A stretch of 17,089 nucleotides of DNA from JBKECY01 sp047975025 (GCA_047975025.1 JBKECY010000033.1:1-17089); one strand, 5' to 3'. Positions 7,119 to 15,543 are shown, counted from the stretch's first letter. Notes: generated by a model from the sequence alone, not told the origin. A program made the numbers and translations.

Positions 7119-7904
7119 TCATGTTCTTTGCCGGGAAGTCTCGTACATCAGAATCCCGGCGGCCATCGCTGCATTCAGGGATTCTACCTGCCCTTGCATG
7201 GGAATGCGAATCCACTGGTCTGCCTGCGCAGCCAGCGCATCGCTTAGGCCGCTGCCCTCGTTGCCGATCATGAATGCCGTCGGCAGTGTGTAATCTGCCT
7301 GTGTGTAAGCCTGTGTACCCTCCAGATGTGCCGCATAGGTGCGGATATTTTGTTGCTTACAGCACTGCAGCACATGTTCCATCTCTGTGACCACTGCAAA
7401 AGGCAGCCGGTACACTGAGCCCATCGTCGCCCGTATTGTCTTAGGATTATACACATCCACACACTCTCTGGTCAGCAGGACGCCGGTCACACCGGCCGCC
7501 TCTGCCGTACGCAGAATAGTCCCCAGATTGCCGGGGTCCTGCAGATTTTCAAGCAAGAGCACAAAGGGAGTGCTTTGTGCTCCCTCTGCGCTCGGAAAAA
7601 GCAGCTCCTCGGCCGTATAAGCCGACTGGCGCACAAGCGTCAGAATTCCCTGCGGAGTGATCGTATCACTCATCTGATGGAACACCTGCTCCGATACAAT
7701 TTCAGAATCGACAGACTCCAGCCCCTCCCGGCAGACCTCAGCGGCCGCCTCTGTGACGAATACTTTTTCAATACGCTCTTTGGGCGCTTCTTCGAACATT
7801 TTTCTGCCTTCCGCCACAAATATCCCTTGCTCTTTGCGGGCTTTGGATGACTTCATCAGCTGTATGACATTTTTAATCTGTGTATTTTTCGTACTTGTAA
7901 TCAC
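7119..7904 (-). CDS. TrmH/SpoU-family RNA 2'-O-methyltransferase
   Basis: SAM-dependent methyltransferase of the SPOUT class that methylates a ribose in rRNA or tRNA; the exact target cannot be read from sequence. An N-terminal substrate-binding domain (about 1-95) with KARKEQGIFVAEGRKMFEEA precedes the knotted catalytic domain with the three motifs: LENLQDPGNLGTILRTAEAAG, FMIGNEGSGLS and IPMQGQVESLNAAMAAGI. I place the start at GTG 7904 (261 aa), which follows AGAGGG by 6 bases; the longer frame begins with a TTG inside the pfkA terminator stem and is implausible. The gene lies about 20 bases behind that terminator with no clear promoter of its own. Confidence 0.9.
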   Translation of the reverse strand: MITSTKNTQIKNVIQLMKSSKARKEQGIFVAEGRKMFEEAPKERIEKVFVTEAAAEVCREGLESVDSEIVSEQVFHQMSDTITPQGILTLVRQSAYTAEELLFPSAEGAQSTPFVLLLENLQDPGNLGTILRTAEAAGVTGVLLTRECVDVYNPKTIRATMGSVYRLPFAVVTEMEHVLQCCKQQNIRTYAAHLEGTQAYTQADYTLPTAFMIGNEGSGLSDALAAQADQWIRIPMQGQVESLNAAMAAGILMYETSRQRT

Positions 7905-7923
7905 ATCTTTCCCTCTATTTGCA

Positions 7924-7955
7924 GAAAAAGACAAAGCACCTTATGCTTTGTCTTT
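7924..7955 (-). terminator. Intrinsic terminator after pfkA
   Basis: AAAGACAAAGCA and TGCTTTGTCTTT (7927-7938 with 7944-7955) form a perfect 12 bp stem with a 5-base loop, followed on the minus strand by T residues. It lies about 25 bases past the pfkA stop and only about 20 bases before the methyltransferase start. Confidence 0.85.
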
Positions 7956-7980
7956 AAGCCGGTTCACCCGTATGGCATTT

Positions 7981-8976
7981 TTACTGTTTATTGTAATTAT
8001 GAGACAAGGAATTACAGACTTCAAACTGATACTCAGGAATATCTTTCTTCATTGCCAGTGCTTCATCAATTGCAAAATCCACATATTCACCATGTTTGTA
8101 ACCTACAACGCGGTTCGATTTGCCCTGAATCAGCAGATCGACTGCGAGTGCTCCCATGATGGAGGCATAGACGCGGTCTTTACAGGATGGGCTTCCGCCA
8201 CGCTGCATATGACCCAGAATCGTCGCACGTGTTTCAATGCCAGTGGCCGCTTCAATACGTTTTGCCATGGCCTCTGAATGTCCGATGCCCTCTGCATTGA
8301 TAATGATGTGATGGCTCTTGCCTCTCTTGCGGTTCTCGATGATGTTATTGATGACCTTCTGCTCATCATAGTCATAGCGTTCCGGCAGCAGCACATCTTC
8401 TGCACCGTTGGCAATACCGCACCATAGTGCCAGATAGCCTGCGTTTCTTCCCATAACTTCTATAATACTGCAGCGCTCATGGGACGTGGAAGTATCCCGG
8501 ACTTTATCAATGGCTTCCATCGCCGTATTAACCGCAGTATCAAAACCGATTGTGTACTCTGTACATGCTATATCCAAGTCAATGGTACCCGGCACACCTA
8601 TGGTGTTGACTCCCAGTGCTGCCAGCTTCTGGGCTCCTGCAAAGGAACCGTCTCCGCCGATTACGACCAATCCGTCAATTCCATGCTTTTTACAGATTTC
8701 CGCACCGCGTTTCTGGCCTTCTTCCGTACGAAACTCGGCACATCTGGCCGTATAGAGTACAGTTCCGCCGCGCTCAATCGTATCAGAAACATCACGCGCA
8801 TTCATTTCCTTGATTTCTTCGTTTAATAACCCAAGATAACCTTTATAAATTCCTTTGACTGTCAGACCGCTGCTGATACCGCGGCGAACTACGGCGCGAA
8901 TGGCAGCATTCATTCCAGGAGCATCGCCGCCGCTTGTTAATACCCCGATTGTCTTTACTGGTTTTTTCTCAGACAT
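7981..8976 (-). CDS. pfkA: ATP-dependent 6-phosphofructokinase
   Basis: Phosphorylates fructose 6-phosphate, the committed step of glycolysis. The 331-residue frame shows the N-terminal nucleotide loop LTSGGDAPGMNAAIR (13-27), GGDGS (107-111) and PGTID (129-133). Gly in GGDGS and in PGTID is the pattern of ATP users; pyrophosphate enzymes have GGDDS and PKTID. The catalytic Asp133 and Asp135 are present but the residue between them is Leu and not the usual Asn (TIDLD for TIDND). Arg residues in NAAIRAVVRR, IERGGT and GHMQRGGSPS fit the substrate and effector sites of the tetramer. ATG 8976 follows GAGGAG by 6 bases. It is a single-gene unit between a promoter (9034-9062) and a strong terminator. 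Confidence 0.95.
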   Translation of the reverse strand: MSEKKPVKTIGVLTSGGDAPGMNAAIRAVVRRGISSGLTVKGIYKGYLGLLNEEIKEMNARDVSDTIERGGTVLYTARCAEFRTEEGQKRGAEICKKHGIDGLVVIGGDGSFAGAQKLAALGVNTIGVPGTIDLDIACTEYTIGFDTAVNTAMEAIDKVRDTSTSHERCSIIEVMGRNAGYLALWCGIANGAEDVLLPERYDYDEQKVINNIIENRKRGKSHHIIINAEGIGHSEAMAKRIEAATGIETRATILGHMQRGGSPSCKDRVYASIMGALAVDLLIQGKSNRVVGYKHGEYVDFAIDEALAMKKDIPEYQFEVCNSLSHNYNKQ

Positions 8977-9033
8977 AACTATCTCCTCGCTCTAACTCTA
9001 AAATGAATTGGCTTTATTTTCACATATGCACTA

Positions 9034-9062
9034 ATTTTAATGCATTTTCAACAATTTTGCAA
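9034..9062 (-). promoter_or_regulatory. pfkA promoter within an 18-20 bp palindrome
   Basis: TTGCAA (9057-9062) and TAAAAT (9034-9039) are separated by 17 bases. The -10 hexamer lies inside an imperfect palindrome at 9026-9045 (ATGCA-C-TAA-TT-TTA-A-TGCAT), which looks like a site for a dimeric regulator. The leader to the pfkA ATG is about 50 bases. Confidence 0.6.
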
Positions 9063-9069
9063 GTGAATT

Positions 9070-9090
9070 ATCGGGCAAAATATGCCCGAT
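9070..9090. terminator. Hairpin behind dnaE, weak terminator or operator
   Basis: ATCGGGCA (9070-9077) and TGCCCGAT (9083-9090) make a perfect 8 bp stem with a 5-base loop, 32 bases past the dnaE stop and 8 bases upstream of the pfkA -35. There is no T run on the minus strand, so as an intrinsic terminator it would be weak; as double-stranded DNA it could equally be an operator. Confidence 0.5.
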
Positions 9091-9121
9091 TGTGTGGTTT
9101 TACGTATCGGTATTCTATGGA

Positions 9122-12100
9122 CTATCCTACAATCCGAATGTTTTCTTCGCCATAGGATTGGTATAACCGGTCTAACAATTCCTCGTTAATTGCCACGCTG
9201 CGATTCGCTTTAAACCGCTTGACCGCCTTCTCCTGCTTAATATAGACCACGACCCGATCCGTTCCATCCGAATCCGACAGCAGCTGCAGCAGATGTTCCT
9301 CTTGATCTACATAGGTATTCTTGTCTTCGAACTGAATCCACAGTTCCTGCGGAATTTCGTCAAACGGCAGAATCGACTCACACAGCAGTTTGCCGGCTTT
9401 GTCATCTTCCGTCGATACTTTGCCGGTGACAAAGACCTTGTTCTCCACTTCCAGATAGTCGTGGTTGCGCTCATAATCTCTTGGGAAAATTACGACTTCA
9501 ACGGTTCCCACCAGATCCTCGATGGTGATAAACGCCATCGTCTTGTTGTTCTTCGTATATTTTATGGTTTTATCCGTAATCATACCACCGACCGTTACTT
9601 TCTTGCCGTCCGCGAGCAGAGATACCCCTGTTTCTTCCTCCGGTATGAAATCGCTGGTAAGTGCCGTTGCATGTCTTTTCAGACGCCCCGCATACTGCTC
9701 CAGCGGATGACCGCTGATATAAACACCGATCACCTCTTTTTCAAATGCCAGTAAATCTTCTTTATTATATTCTTCTACCTCAGGCAGTTTGATTGCATAA
9801 TCACTTTTTTCCTCTTCGCTTACGAGATCGAATAGAGAAATCTGTCCGGCCAGCACATTCTTCTTGTTCTGGCTTACACCGTCCACAAGCTGCGGATATA
9901 CCATCATCTTCTGTCTGCGGTTTCCGGCTACACAGTCAAGCGCACCCGCTTTAATAAAATTCTCAATGGCTCTTTTATTAACATCACCTGCCGCTGTGCG
10001 GTTGACAAAGTCCTCAAGTGTGGTAAACGGTCCTCGGCTCTCGCGCTCTGCGATGATGGTCTCAATTACATTTCGCCCCACATTTTTGATTGCGGAAAGA
10101 CCGTAGCGAATGCTGTCTCCGTCTACCGAAAATCCAACTTTTCCCACATTGATATCCGGCGGCAGAATGGAGATGCCCATCTGACGGCTGGTCAGAATAT
10201 ATTCAGCCACCTTTGACGAATTATCGATGACAGAAGTCATAAGAGCTGCCATAAATTCTACCGGATAGTAATATTTCAAATAGGCTGTCTGATAGGACAC
10301 GACTGCATAGGCCGCAGCGTGCGACTTATTAAAGGCGTACTTGGCAAAATCCAGCATTTCATCGTAGATTTTTTCTGCAACCTCTTCACTGATACCATTG
10401 GCGATACAGCCGGGAACACCTTCCTCTGCATTGCCATGCACGAAATTGGCACGTTCTTTTTCCATGACACCGGCCTTTTTCTTGGACATGGCGCGGCGCA
10501 GCAAATCACTTCGTCCCAGCGAATAGCCTGCCAGACTTCGTACGATCTGCATGACCTGCTCCTGGTATACGATACAGCCATAGGTGGGTTCCAGAATAGG
10601 AATCAGCTGCGGGCAGTCGTAGCGGATGGTCTCCGGATGATTTTTGCCCCGGATATACTGCGGGATAAATTCCATCGGTCCCGGACGGTAGAGGGAAATA
10701 CCTGCGATAATATCCTCCAGACTCTGCGGCTGCAGATCCTTCATAAACTTCTTCATTCCACCGCTTTCCAGCTGGAACACACCTTCGGTTCTGCCGGTTC
10801 CAATGGACGCCAGTACTGCTTTGTCGTTATAGTCGATCGTATCCATATTCAGCTGCAGCTTTCGGCCTTCTTCAATGAATTTGACCGTACTTTGGATAAC
10901 AGTAAGCGTGCGAAGACCCAGAAAGTCCATCTTCAAAAGTCCCAGTTCTTCAAGCGTCGTCATCGTGAACTGCGTGGTAATGGAACCGTCCGATGCACGT
11001 GAGAGCGGTACATACTCCATAATCGGCTCCTGGCTTATCACGACACCGGCGGCATGCATGGAAGCATGACGCGGCAGTCCTTCCAGTCGTCTCGCCATAT
11101 CGATCAGGCGGTGAATCTGCGGATCATCCGTATAGAGCTTGCGCAGCTCACTATTCGCTGTCAGGGCTTTATCTATCGTGATTTTGAGCTCCTGTGGAAT
11201 CATCTTGGCAATCGTATCGACCTGTGCATAGGGCAGATCCATGACGCGTCCCACATCACGAATGACACCACGCGCTGCCAGCGTACCGAAGGTAACAATC
11301 TGAACAACACGATCTTTGCCGTATTTTTCAACAACATAATCAATGACTTCCTGTCTTCGCTCGAAGCAGAAGTCGATATCGATATCGGGCATGGAAACAC
11401 GCTCCGGATTTAAAAACCGCTCGAAAAGCAGCTCGTATTTAAGTGGATCCAGCTGTGTGATATCCAGTGTGTAGGAAACCAGACTACCCGCTGCCGAGCC
11501 TCGGCCGGGACCGACAATAATATCATGATCTCTGGCATATTTGATAAAATCCCACACAATCAAAAAATAATCCACATATCCCATATTGGTGATTGTCGAT
11601 AATTCGAAGTCCAGCCGCTCCTGCAATTCTTCTGTAATTTCAGGATAATGGCTGGCAAGTCCCTGTTCACACAGGTGCCGCAGATAACCAACGGCATCCC
11701 AGCCCTCCGGAACATCATAGCGCGGCAGCTTGGGCACACCGAACTCAATTTCCACGTTACAACGCTCGGCAATTTTCTGCGTATTCGCCAACGCTTCAGC
11801 TGCATATGGAAAGAGTGCCTGCATCTCCTGCGGCGATTTCACATAGTACTGCCCGCCTTCGTAACGCATCCGGTTCTCATCTTGTAATTTCTTGCCGGTC
11901 TGCACACACAGCAGGATATCGTGCGAAGCTTCATCCTCGGCGTTTGTATAATGGATATCATTGGTTGCTACGAGAGGAATTCCAGTCTGCTGACTGAGTC
12001 TGACCAGCGTTTCATTGACATGCTTCTGCTCTTCGATGCCATGATCCTGCAGCTCCAGAAAGTAGTGGTCTGCACCAAAGACTCTCTGGTACCACAACGC

Positions 12101-12601
12101 TGCCTCCTGCGCTGCTTCATACTGTCCCTTTGAAATATCCCGGGCGATTTCCCCGGCGAGGCAGGCACTTAAAGCTATCAGTCCGGTATGATACCGCTCC
12201 AACACTTCCTTATCCACACGCGGTTTATAATAGAAACCTTCGACAAATCCAAGGGAGACGATCTTCATCAGATTCTCATAGCCTTCATTCGTCTCCGCCA
12301 GCAGCACCAGATGGTGGTAACGGTCCTCACCGCCGGTCAGTTCCTTGTCGAAGCGGGAGTTCGGGGCAACATACACCTCACAGCCCAAGATGGGTCGGAT
12401 ACCTGCGTCCCGCGCCGCACGATAAAAATCAATGCAGCCATACATCACTCCATGATCTGTAATCGCTGCACTGTCCATTCCAAGCTCTTTGACTTTTCTG
12501 ACATATTCGGTAATTTTATTGGAACCATCCAACAGACTGTATTCTGTATGGACGTGAAGATGCGCAAAATTACTCTTGGGCTTTTGTGTAGATTCTTCCA
12601 T
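9122..12601 (-). CDS. dnaE: DNA polymerase III alpha subunit (DnaE)
   Basis: C-family replicative polymerase. The 1159-residue protein begins with the PHP domain (NFAHLHVHTEYSLLDG at about 11-26, then AAITDHGVMYG), followed by the palm with GPGRGSAAGSLV and the catalytic aspartates in PDIDIDF (about residue 400), fingers and thumb, the helix-hairpin-helix region and a C-terminal OB-fold (VTVGGMITDKTIKYTKNNK). It has no 3'-5' exonuclease domain, so it is DnaE and not PolC. I start at ATG 12601, which follows AAGGTGG by about 9 bases and overlaps the cvfB end by 32 bases; the longer frame to 12658 lies wholly in cvfB. Length is normal for clostridial DnaE1. It is the third gene of the thioesterase-cvfB-dnaE unit. 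Confidence 0.96.
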   Translation of the reverse strand: MEESTQKPKSNFAHLHVHTEYSLLDGSNKITEYVRKVKELGMDSAAITDHGVMYGCIDFYRAARDAGIRPILGCEVYVAPNSRFDKELTGGEDRYHHLVLLAETNEGYENLMKIVSLGFVEGFYYKPRVDKEVLERYHTGLIALSACLAGEIARDISKGQYEAAQEAALWYQRVFGADHYFLELQDHGIEEQKHVNETLVRLSQQTGIPLVATNDIHYTNAEDEASHDILLCVQTGKKLQDENRMRYEGGQYYVKSPQEMQALFPYAAEALANTQKIAERCNVEIEFGVPKLPRYDVPEGWDAVGYLRHLCEQGLASHYPEITEELQERLDFELSTITNMGYVDYFLIVWDFIKYARDHDIIVGPGRGSAAGSLVSYTLDITQLDPLKYELLFERFLNPERVSMPDIDIDFCFERRQEVIDYVVEKYGKDRVVQIVTFGTLAARGVIRDVGRVMDLPYAQVDTIAKMIPQELKITIDKALTANSELRKLYTDDPQIHRLIDMARRLEGLPRHASMHAAGVVISQEPIMEYVPLSRASDGSITTQFTMTTLEELGLLKMDFLGLRTLTVIQSTVKFIEEGRKLQLNMDTIDYNDKAVLASIGTGRTEGVFQLESGGMKKFMKDLQPQSLEDIIAGISLYRPGPMEFIPQYIRGKNHPETIRYDCPQLIPILEPTYGCIVYQEQVMQIVRSLAGYSLGRSDLLRRAMSKKKAGVMEKERANFVHGNAEEGVPGCIANGISEEVAEKIYDEMLDFAKYAFNKSHAAAYAVVSYQTAYLKYYYPVEFMAALMTSVIDNSSKVAEYILTSRQMGISILPPDINVGKVGFSVDGDSIRYGLSAIKNVGRNVIETIIAERESRGPFTTLEDFVNRTAAGDVNKRAIENFIKAGALDCVAGNRRQKMMVYPQLVDGVSQNKKNVLAGQISLFDLVSEEEKSDYAIKLPEVEEYNKEDLLAFEKEVIGVYISGHPLEQYAGRLKRHATALTSDFIPEEETGVSLLADGKKVTVGGMITDKTIKYTKNNKTMAFITIEDLVGTVEVVIFPRDYERNHDYLEVENKVFVTGKVSTEDDKAGKLLCESILPFDEIPQELWIQFEDKNTYVDQEEHLLQLLSDSDGTDRVVVYIKQEKAVKRFKANRSVAINEELLDRLYQSYGEENIRIVG

Positions 12602-13421
12602 CTTTGATTTCCACCTTCTTCTCTTTGAGCAGATGGCCCACTGCTCTCTTAAATGCATTCTTGCTCATTTCAAATTCTGCTGCGATGATGTCCGGTGATG
12701 CTTTGTCATCAAATGGCAGTACCCCTTGGTATGCTTCCAGCACTTCCAGCACCTTGACCGCATCATCCGAGATCTGCATATAGGCCTTTTGTCTGGCGCT
12801 TAAATTCAGCTTGCCATCTTCGAGTACCTGCGTCACTCTGAGTGTAATCTGCTCGCCGACCGTATACTGGCCTTGAGCCTCCTGTCTGGGAATCAGCCCG
12901 GAATATTGATCATCCACTGCGACGAACACTCCAAATTCTCTGCTGATTTCATAGACACGCCCTGTTACGGTATCGCCGATTCCATAGGGAGACTGTGTCC
13001 GAAGGTACGGATATACCTTCATCGTAGCACACAGCCGGTCACTTTTATCTATATAAAGTGCAATCAGGCACTTCTCTCCTTCTTGTACGCGTCTGGTCTG
13101 CTCCCGAAAAGGAAGCAGCAGGTCTTTTTCCAGACCCCAGCTTAAGAAAGCTCCGATGGAGCCCACCTGGGCTACTGTTAAAAGCGCTGTTTCTTCCACC
13201 TGTAACATTCCCTCACGCGTTGTAGCAATCAGTCGGTCTGATGAGTCTTTGTAGATATATACGCGCAATTGCGTACCTTCCTGTGTCCCCTCCGGAACCT
13301 GTTTGATTGGCAGCAATACACGCTCGCTCTCAAGCGAACCGCTTTCCGGCTCTGCCAGATACACGCCAAACTCCACTTTTTTAACAACTACAAGCTCCTG
13401 AATCTTTCCTAACCTGATCAT
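12570..13421 (-). CDS. cvfB: S1-domain RNA-binding protein, CvfB family
   Basis: RNA-binding regulator of the CvfB/YitL family. The 283 residues fit its architecture: two short S1-like domains at about 1-60 and 65-130 (MIRLGKIQELVVVKKVEFGVYLAE; VAQVGSIGAFLSWGLEKDLLLPF), a canonical third S1 domain at about 145-210 (GDTVTGRVYEISREFGVFVAVDD), and a C-terminal winged helix (SPDIIAAEFEMSKNAFKRAVGHLLKE). I start at ATG 13421, 5 bases after AAAGGAG and 10 bases after the thioesterase stop; the longer frame intrudes into that gene. Its 3' end overlaps dnaE by 32 bases. The exact RNA targets cannot be inferred. Confidence 0.88.
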   Translation of the reverse strand: MIRLGKIQELVVVKKVEFGVYLAEPESGSLESERVLLPIKQVPEGTQEGTQLRVYIYKDSSDRLIATTREGMLQVEETALLTVAQVGSIGAFLSWGLEKDLLLPFREQTRRVQEGEKCLIALYIDKSDRLCATMKVYPYLRTQSPYGIGDTVTGRVYEISREFGVFVAVDDQYSGLIPRQEAQGQYTVGEQITLRVTQVLEDGKLNLSARQKAYMQISDDAVKVLEVLEAYQGVLPFDDKASPDIIAAEFEMSKNAFKRAVGHLLKEKKVEIKDGRIYTKAQE

Positions 13422-13431
13422 GCTTTCTCCT

Positions 13432-14139
13432 TTATAAGAACTGAACGACGGCAAACGGGCTTCCGTCCTGTCTGCACAGGCCCACCACATAGGTTCCGTC
13501 GACTTCTTGTACCTTGGGATATACTTCGTCCCCCAGTACAGCCTGCTGCTTGTACTCTGCACGCATTTCCACAATTTTAAAATCCACCGGAATGAATTCC
13601 CGGGCCATCTGCACGTATTGGGCGTTATTTACATGATGGTTCGAATCCAGATGAAAGTAACGCACCAGGAACGGCTCTTTTTCCTGCATCTCTTTGGGCA
13701 GCGGTATCTTTCTGGGCGCATATTCCATCGCAAGCTTTTCATCCAGCGGCAGATAGGCCTCTGCAATTTCTGGAATCATATGTGCCGGATGCCCTTTTTT
13801 AGTATCCACGAGCACCCATACGGAATTCGCATAAGCCAGTACTTCCCCGGCTTCATTTTCCAGCGTAAAGTTCCTGTATCCGAACAGGCGGTCAAAATTG
13901 TATGCCCACGTACTGATCAGAATTTCTTCTCCCATCGCCGGCGCCCTTTTGATAACAATCTGCCAGGAGGAAAGCACCCAGCCGACTCCGAACTCCGCCA
14001 GCTTATCAATTCCATATCCTATATCTTCAGACTGAAACGTACTGGCATCCTGAAAATAATTAATAATCCCATTTAAACTCAATCGTCGGTCTTCACTCAT
14101 CTCGCTGTAGCGGACGCGGCTTTGAAACGAATACTTCAT
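13432..14139 (-). CDS. Acyl-ACP thioesterase (Fat family)
   Basis: Hydrolyses acyl-acyl carrier protein to release free fatty acids. The 235-residue protein has the double hot-dog layout: the N-terminal half opens VRYSEMSEDRRLSLNGIINYFQDAS, and the second half carries the catalytic motif LDSNHHVNNAQY with Asp165, Asn167 and His169, matching the D-x-N-x-H-V-N-N-x-x-Y of plant FatA/FatB. Full length, no signal peptide. ATG 14139 follows AAAGGAG by about 6 bases. It is first of three genes with cvfB and dnaE and stands 35 bases behind the tRNA-Gln terminator, with only a weak candidate promoter (TATCTT) between. Confidence 0.9.
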   Translation of the reverse strand: MKYSFQSRVRYSEMSEDRRLSLNGIINYFQDASTFQSEDIGYGIDKLAEFGVGWVLSSWQIVIKRAPAMGEEILISTWAYNFDRLFGYRNFTLENEAGEVLAYANSVWVLVDTKKGHPAHMIPEIAEAYLPLDEKLAMEYAPRKIPLPKEMQEKEPFLVRYFHLDSNHHVNNAQYVQMAREFIPVDFKIVEMRAEYKQQAVLGDEVYPKVQEVDGTYVVGLCRQDGSPFAVVQFL

Positions 14140-14174
14140 GCTTGCTCCTTTCAGTCAATCTTCCCTGTAAGATA

Positions 14175-14214
14175 AATAAAAAGGCTATGCAGAGAATCTG
14201 CAACAGCCTTTTTA
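14175..14214 (-). terminator. Intrinsic terminator after tRNA-Gln
   Basis: AAAAAGGCT (14178-14186) pairs with AGCCTTTTT (14205-14213); inside, TGCAGA pairs with TCTGCA around a GAA loop. The stem is followed by a T-rich stretch on the minus strand. It separates the tRNA from the thioesterase operon. Confidence 0.85.
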
Positions 14215-14219
14215 TAGTC

Positions 14220-14291
14220 CTGGGCTAGTAGGATTCGAACCTACAGATGACGGAGTCAGAGTCCGTTGCCTTACCGTTTGGCGATAGCCCA
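14220..14291 (-). tRNA. tRNA-Gln (anticodon CTG)
   Basis: Full cloverleaf on the minus strand: acceptor TGGGCTA pairs with TAGCCCA, discriminator G; D-arm GCCAAACGGTAAGGC; anticodon stem ACGGA/TCCGT around loop CTCTGAC, giving anticodon CTG (reads CAG, Gln); T-arm GTAGG-TTCGAAT-CCTAC. The U1-A72 pair is usual for glutamine tRNAs. CCA is not encoded. Confidence 0.95.
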
Positions 14292-14308
14292 ATTTCGCGA
14301 CAGATTGT

Positions 14309-14337
14309 ATTATAACCTATCTTGACTACTATTTCAA
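14309..14337 (-). promoter_or_regulatory. Promoter of tRNA-Gln
   Basis: TTGAAA (14332-14337) and a perfect TATAAT (14309-14314) are separated by 17 bases. The expected start is about 10 bases upstream of the mature tRNA 5' end, as is usual for single tRNA genes. Confidence 0.8.
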
Positions 14338-14361
14338 GACTTAGATAAACTTTTTTTATAT

Positions 14362-15543
14362 TTAATTTTCCTCGGCCAAAAAGCTTCGGTCCACAGTAAT
14401 CACACATTCATAATGCGGGTTGATTTCCTTGATTTTTTCCATGATTCGCAGACTGATTGTATCCTCCTCATCCTGCGTGTATTTATGCGGCACGACCACA
14501 TCAAAAATCAGGTTAATATGATTGCCTCCATTGACCATTCTGAAATCATGGATGGAGAGCTGCACATCGATTTCATGAATCGCATCTTCTGCCATCTGTT
14601 TGGTACGCAGAATGTTTTCATTATGAATCTCAATCGGGTCCATATGAATGACCAGCAGTACATCCGCTTTTTTGGAAACTTCCCGCTCGATCTGATCGAT
14701 CAGTTCGTGTGCCTGCTCAATATTCACATCGCAGGGAACTTCGGCATGAATGGATGCCATATTCCGATTCGGACCATAATTGTGGACTATCAGATCATGT
14801 GTGCCCTCAATTCCCGGATATGCTTCCACCAGTGACTTGATCTGCTGATAGAGCACCGGATCTATGGACTCTCCGATCAGTGGTTTTAAGGTATCCCGGG
14901 CAATGCCGATGCCTGCCCACATAACGAGCAAGGAGATGACCACACCCGCATAGGCATCAATATTGAAATTCAACAGATGAGAAATCAAAATCGCAAGCAC
15001 CGTAGAGGCCGTAATGACAACATCGCCCAGAGAATCTGCCGATGTCGCCAGCAATATCTTGGATTCAATCTTCTGACCAATACGACGATTGAAAAAAACC
15101 ATCCACAGCTTCACCAGAATAGACACCAGCAGCAGACAGAACGGTATCCACTGGAATTTCAGTTCCTCGGGATTCCGGATTTTATCAATACTGCTTTTTA
15201 AAAAGGAAAACCCGACCTGCATAATCAGGAACGCGACAATGAATGCGGCAATGTACTCAATACGTCCATGACCGAACGGATGATCCTTATCGGCAGGCTT
15301 GCTGGCAAGCCGGGCGCTTATAAGTGTGACAACAGAAGCACCTGCATCTGAAAGGTTGTTAAAGGCATCCGCTGTGACCGCAATACTCTGGATAACCATC
15401 CCCACGATCAGTTTGATCAAAAACAGCAGCAGATTGCAGGAAAGACCGACGGCACCGGCCACAATACCATAGCGCCCTCTCACCTTATCGTCCCGTATGT
15501 TCTCACTATCTTTTACAAATTTTTTTATAATAAAATCTGTCAT
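14362..15543 (-). CDS. Cation diffusion facilitator transporter, probable Mn2+ exporter
   Basis: Proton-coupled divalent metal exporter of the CDF family in the cytoplasmic membrane. The 393 residues show about six membrane helices in the first 220 residues, the helix II site ADAFNNLSDAGAS, the loop HPFGHGRIEYI, helix V SADSLGDVVITAS, then a ferredoxin-like cytoplasmic dimerisation domain (about 225-300) and a further C-terminal segment (about 300-393). Aligning by motif to E. coli FieF, its D45/D49/H153/D157 site corresponds to Asn62/Asp66/Asp170/Asp174. Loss of the histidine argues against a zinc type and resembles the N-D-D-D site of manganese CDFs such as MntE. ATG 15543 has AGGGG close upstream. 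It is a single gene with its own promoter; metal choice is inference. Confidence 0.9.
   Translation of the reverse strand: MTDFIIKKFVKDSENIRDDKVRGRYGIVAGAVGLSCNLLLFLIKLIVGMVIQSIAVTADAFNNLSDAGASVVTLISARLASKPADKDHPFGHGRIEYIAAFIVAFLIMQVGFSFLKSSIDKIRNPEELKFQWIPFCLLLVSILVKLWMVFFNRRIGQKIESKILLATSADSLGDVVITASTVLAILISHLLNFNIDAYAGVVISLLVMWAGIGIARDTLKPLIGESIDPVLYQQIKSLVEAYPGIEGTHDLIVHNYGPNRNMASIHAEVPCDVNIEQAHELIDQIEREVSKKADVLLVIHMDPIEIHNENILRTKQMAEDAIHEIDVQLSIHDFRMVNGGNHINLIFDVVVPHKYTQDEEDTISLRIMEKIKEINPHYECVITVDRSFLAEEN

Noticed and set aside
10319..11002. Plus-strand 227-codon open frame
   Set aside because: It lies wholly inside dnaE on the opposite strand, has no ribosome site or recognisable motif, and is a shadow of the coding sequence. 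The 216-codon frame at 2568-3218 opposite dusB is rejected for the same reason.
14225..14407. 60-codon minus-strand frame over tRNA-Gln
   Set aside because: It overlaps the tRNA, its promoter and the CDF gene end; chance frame.
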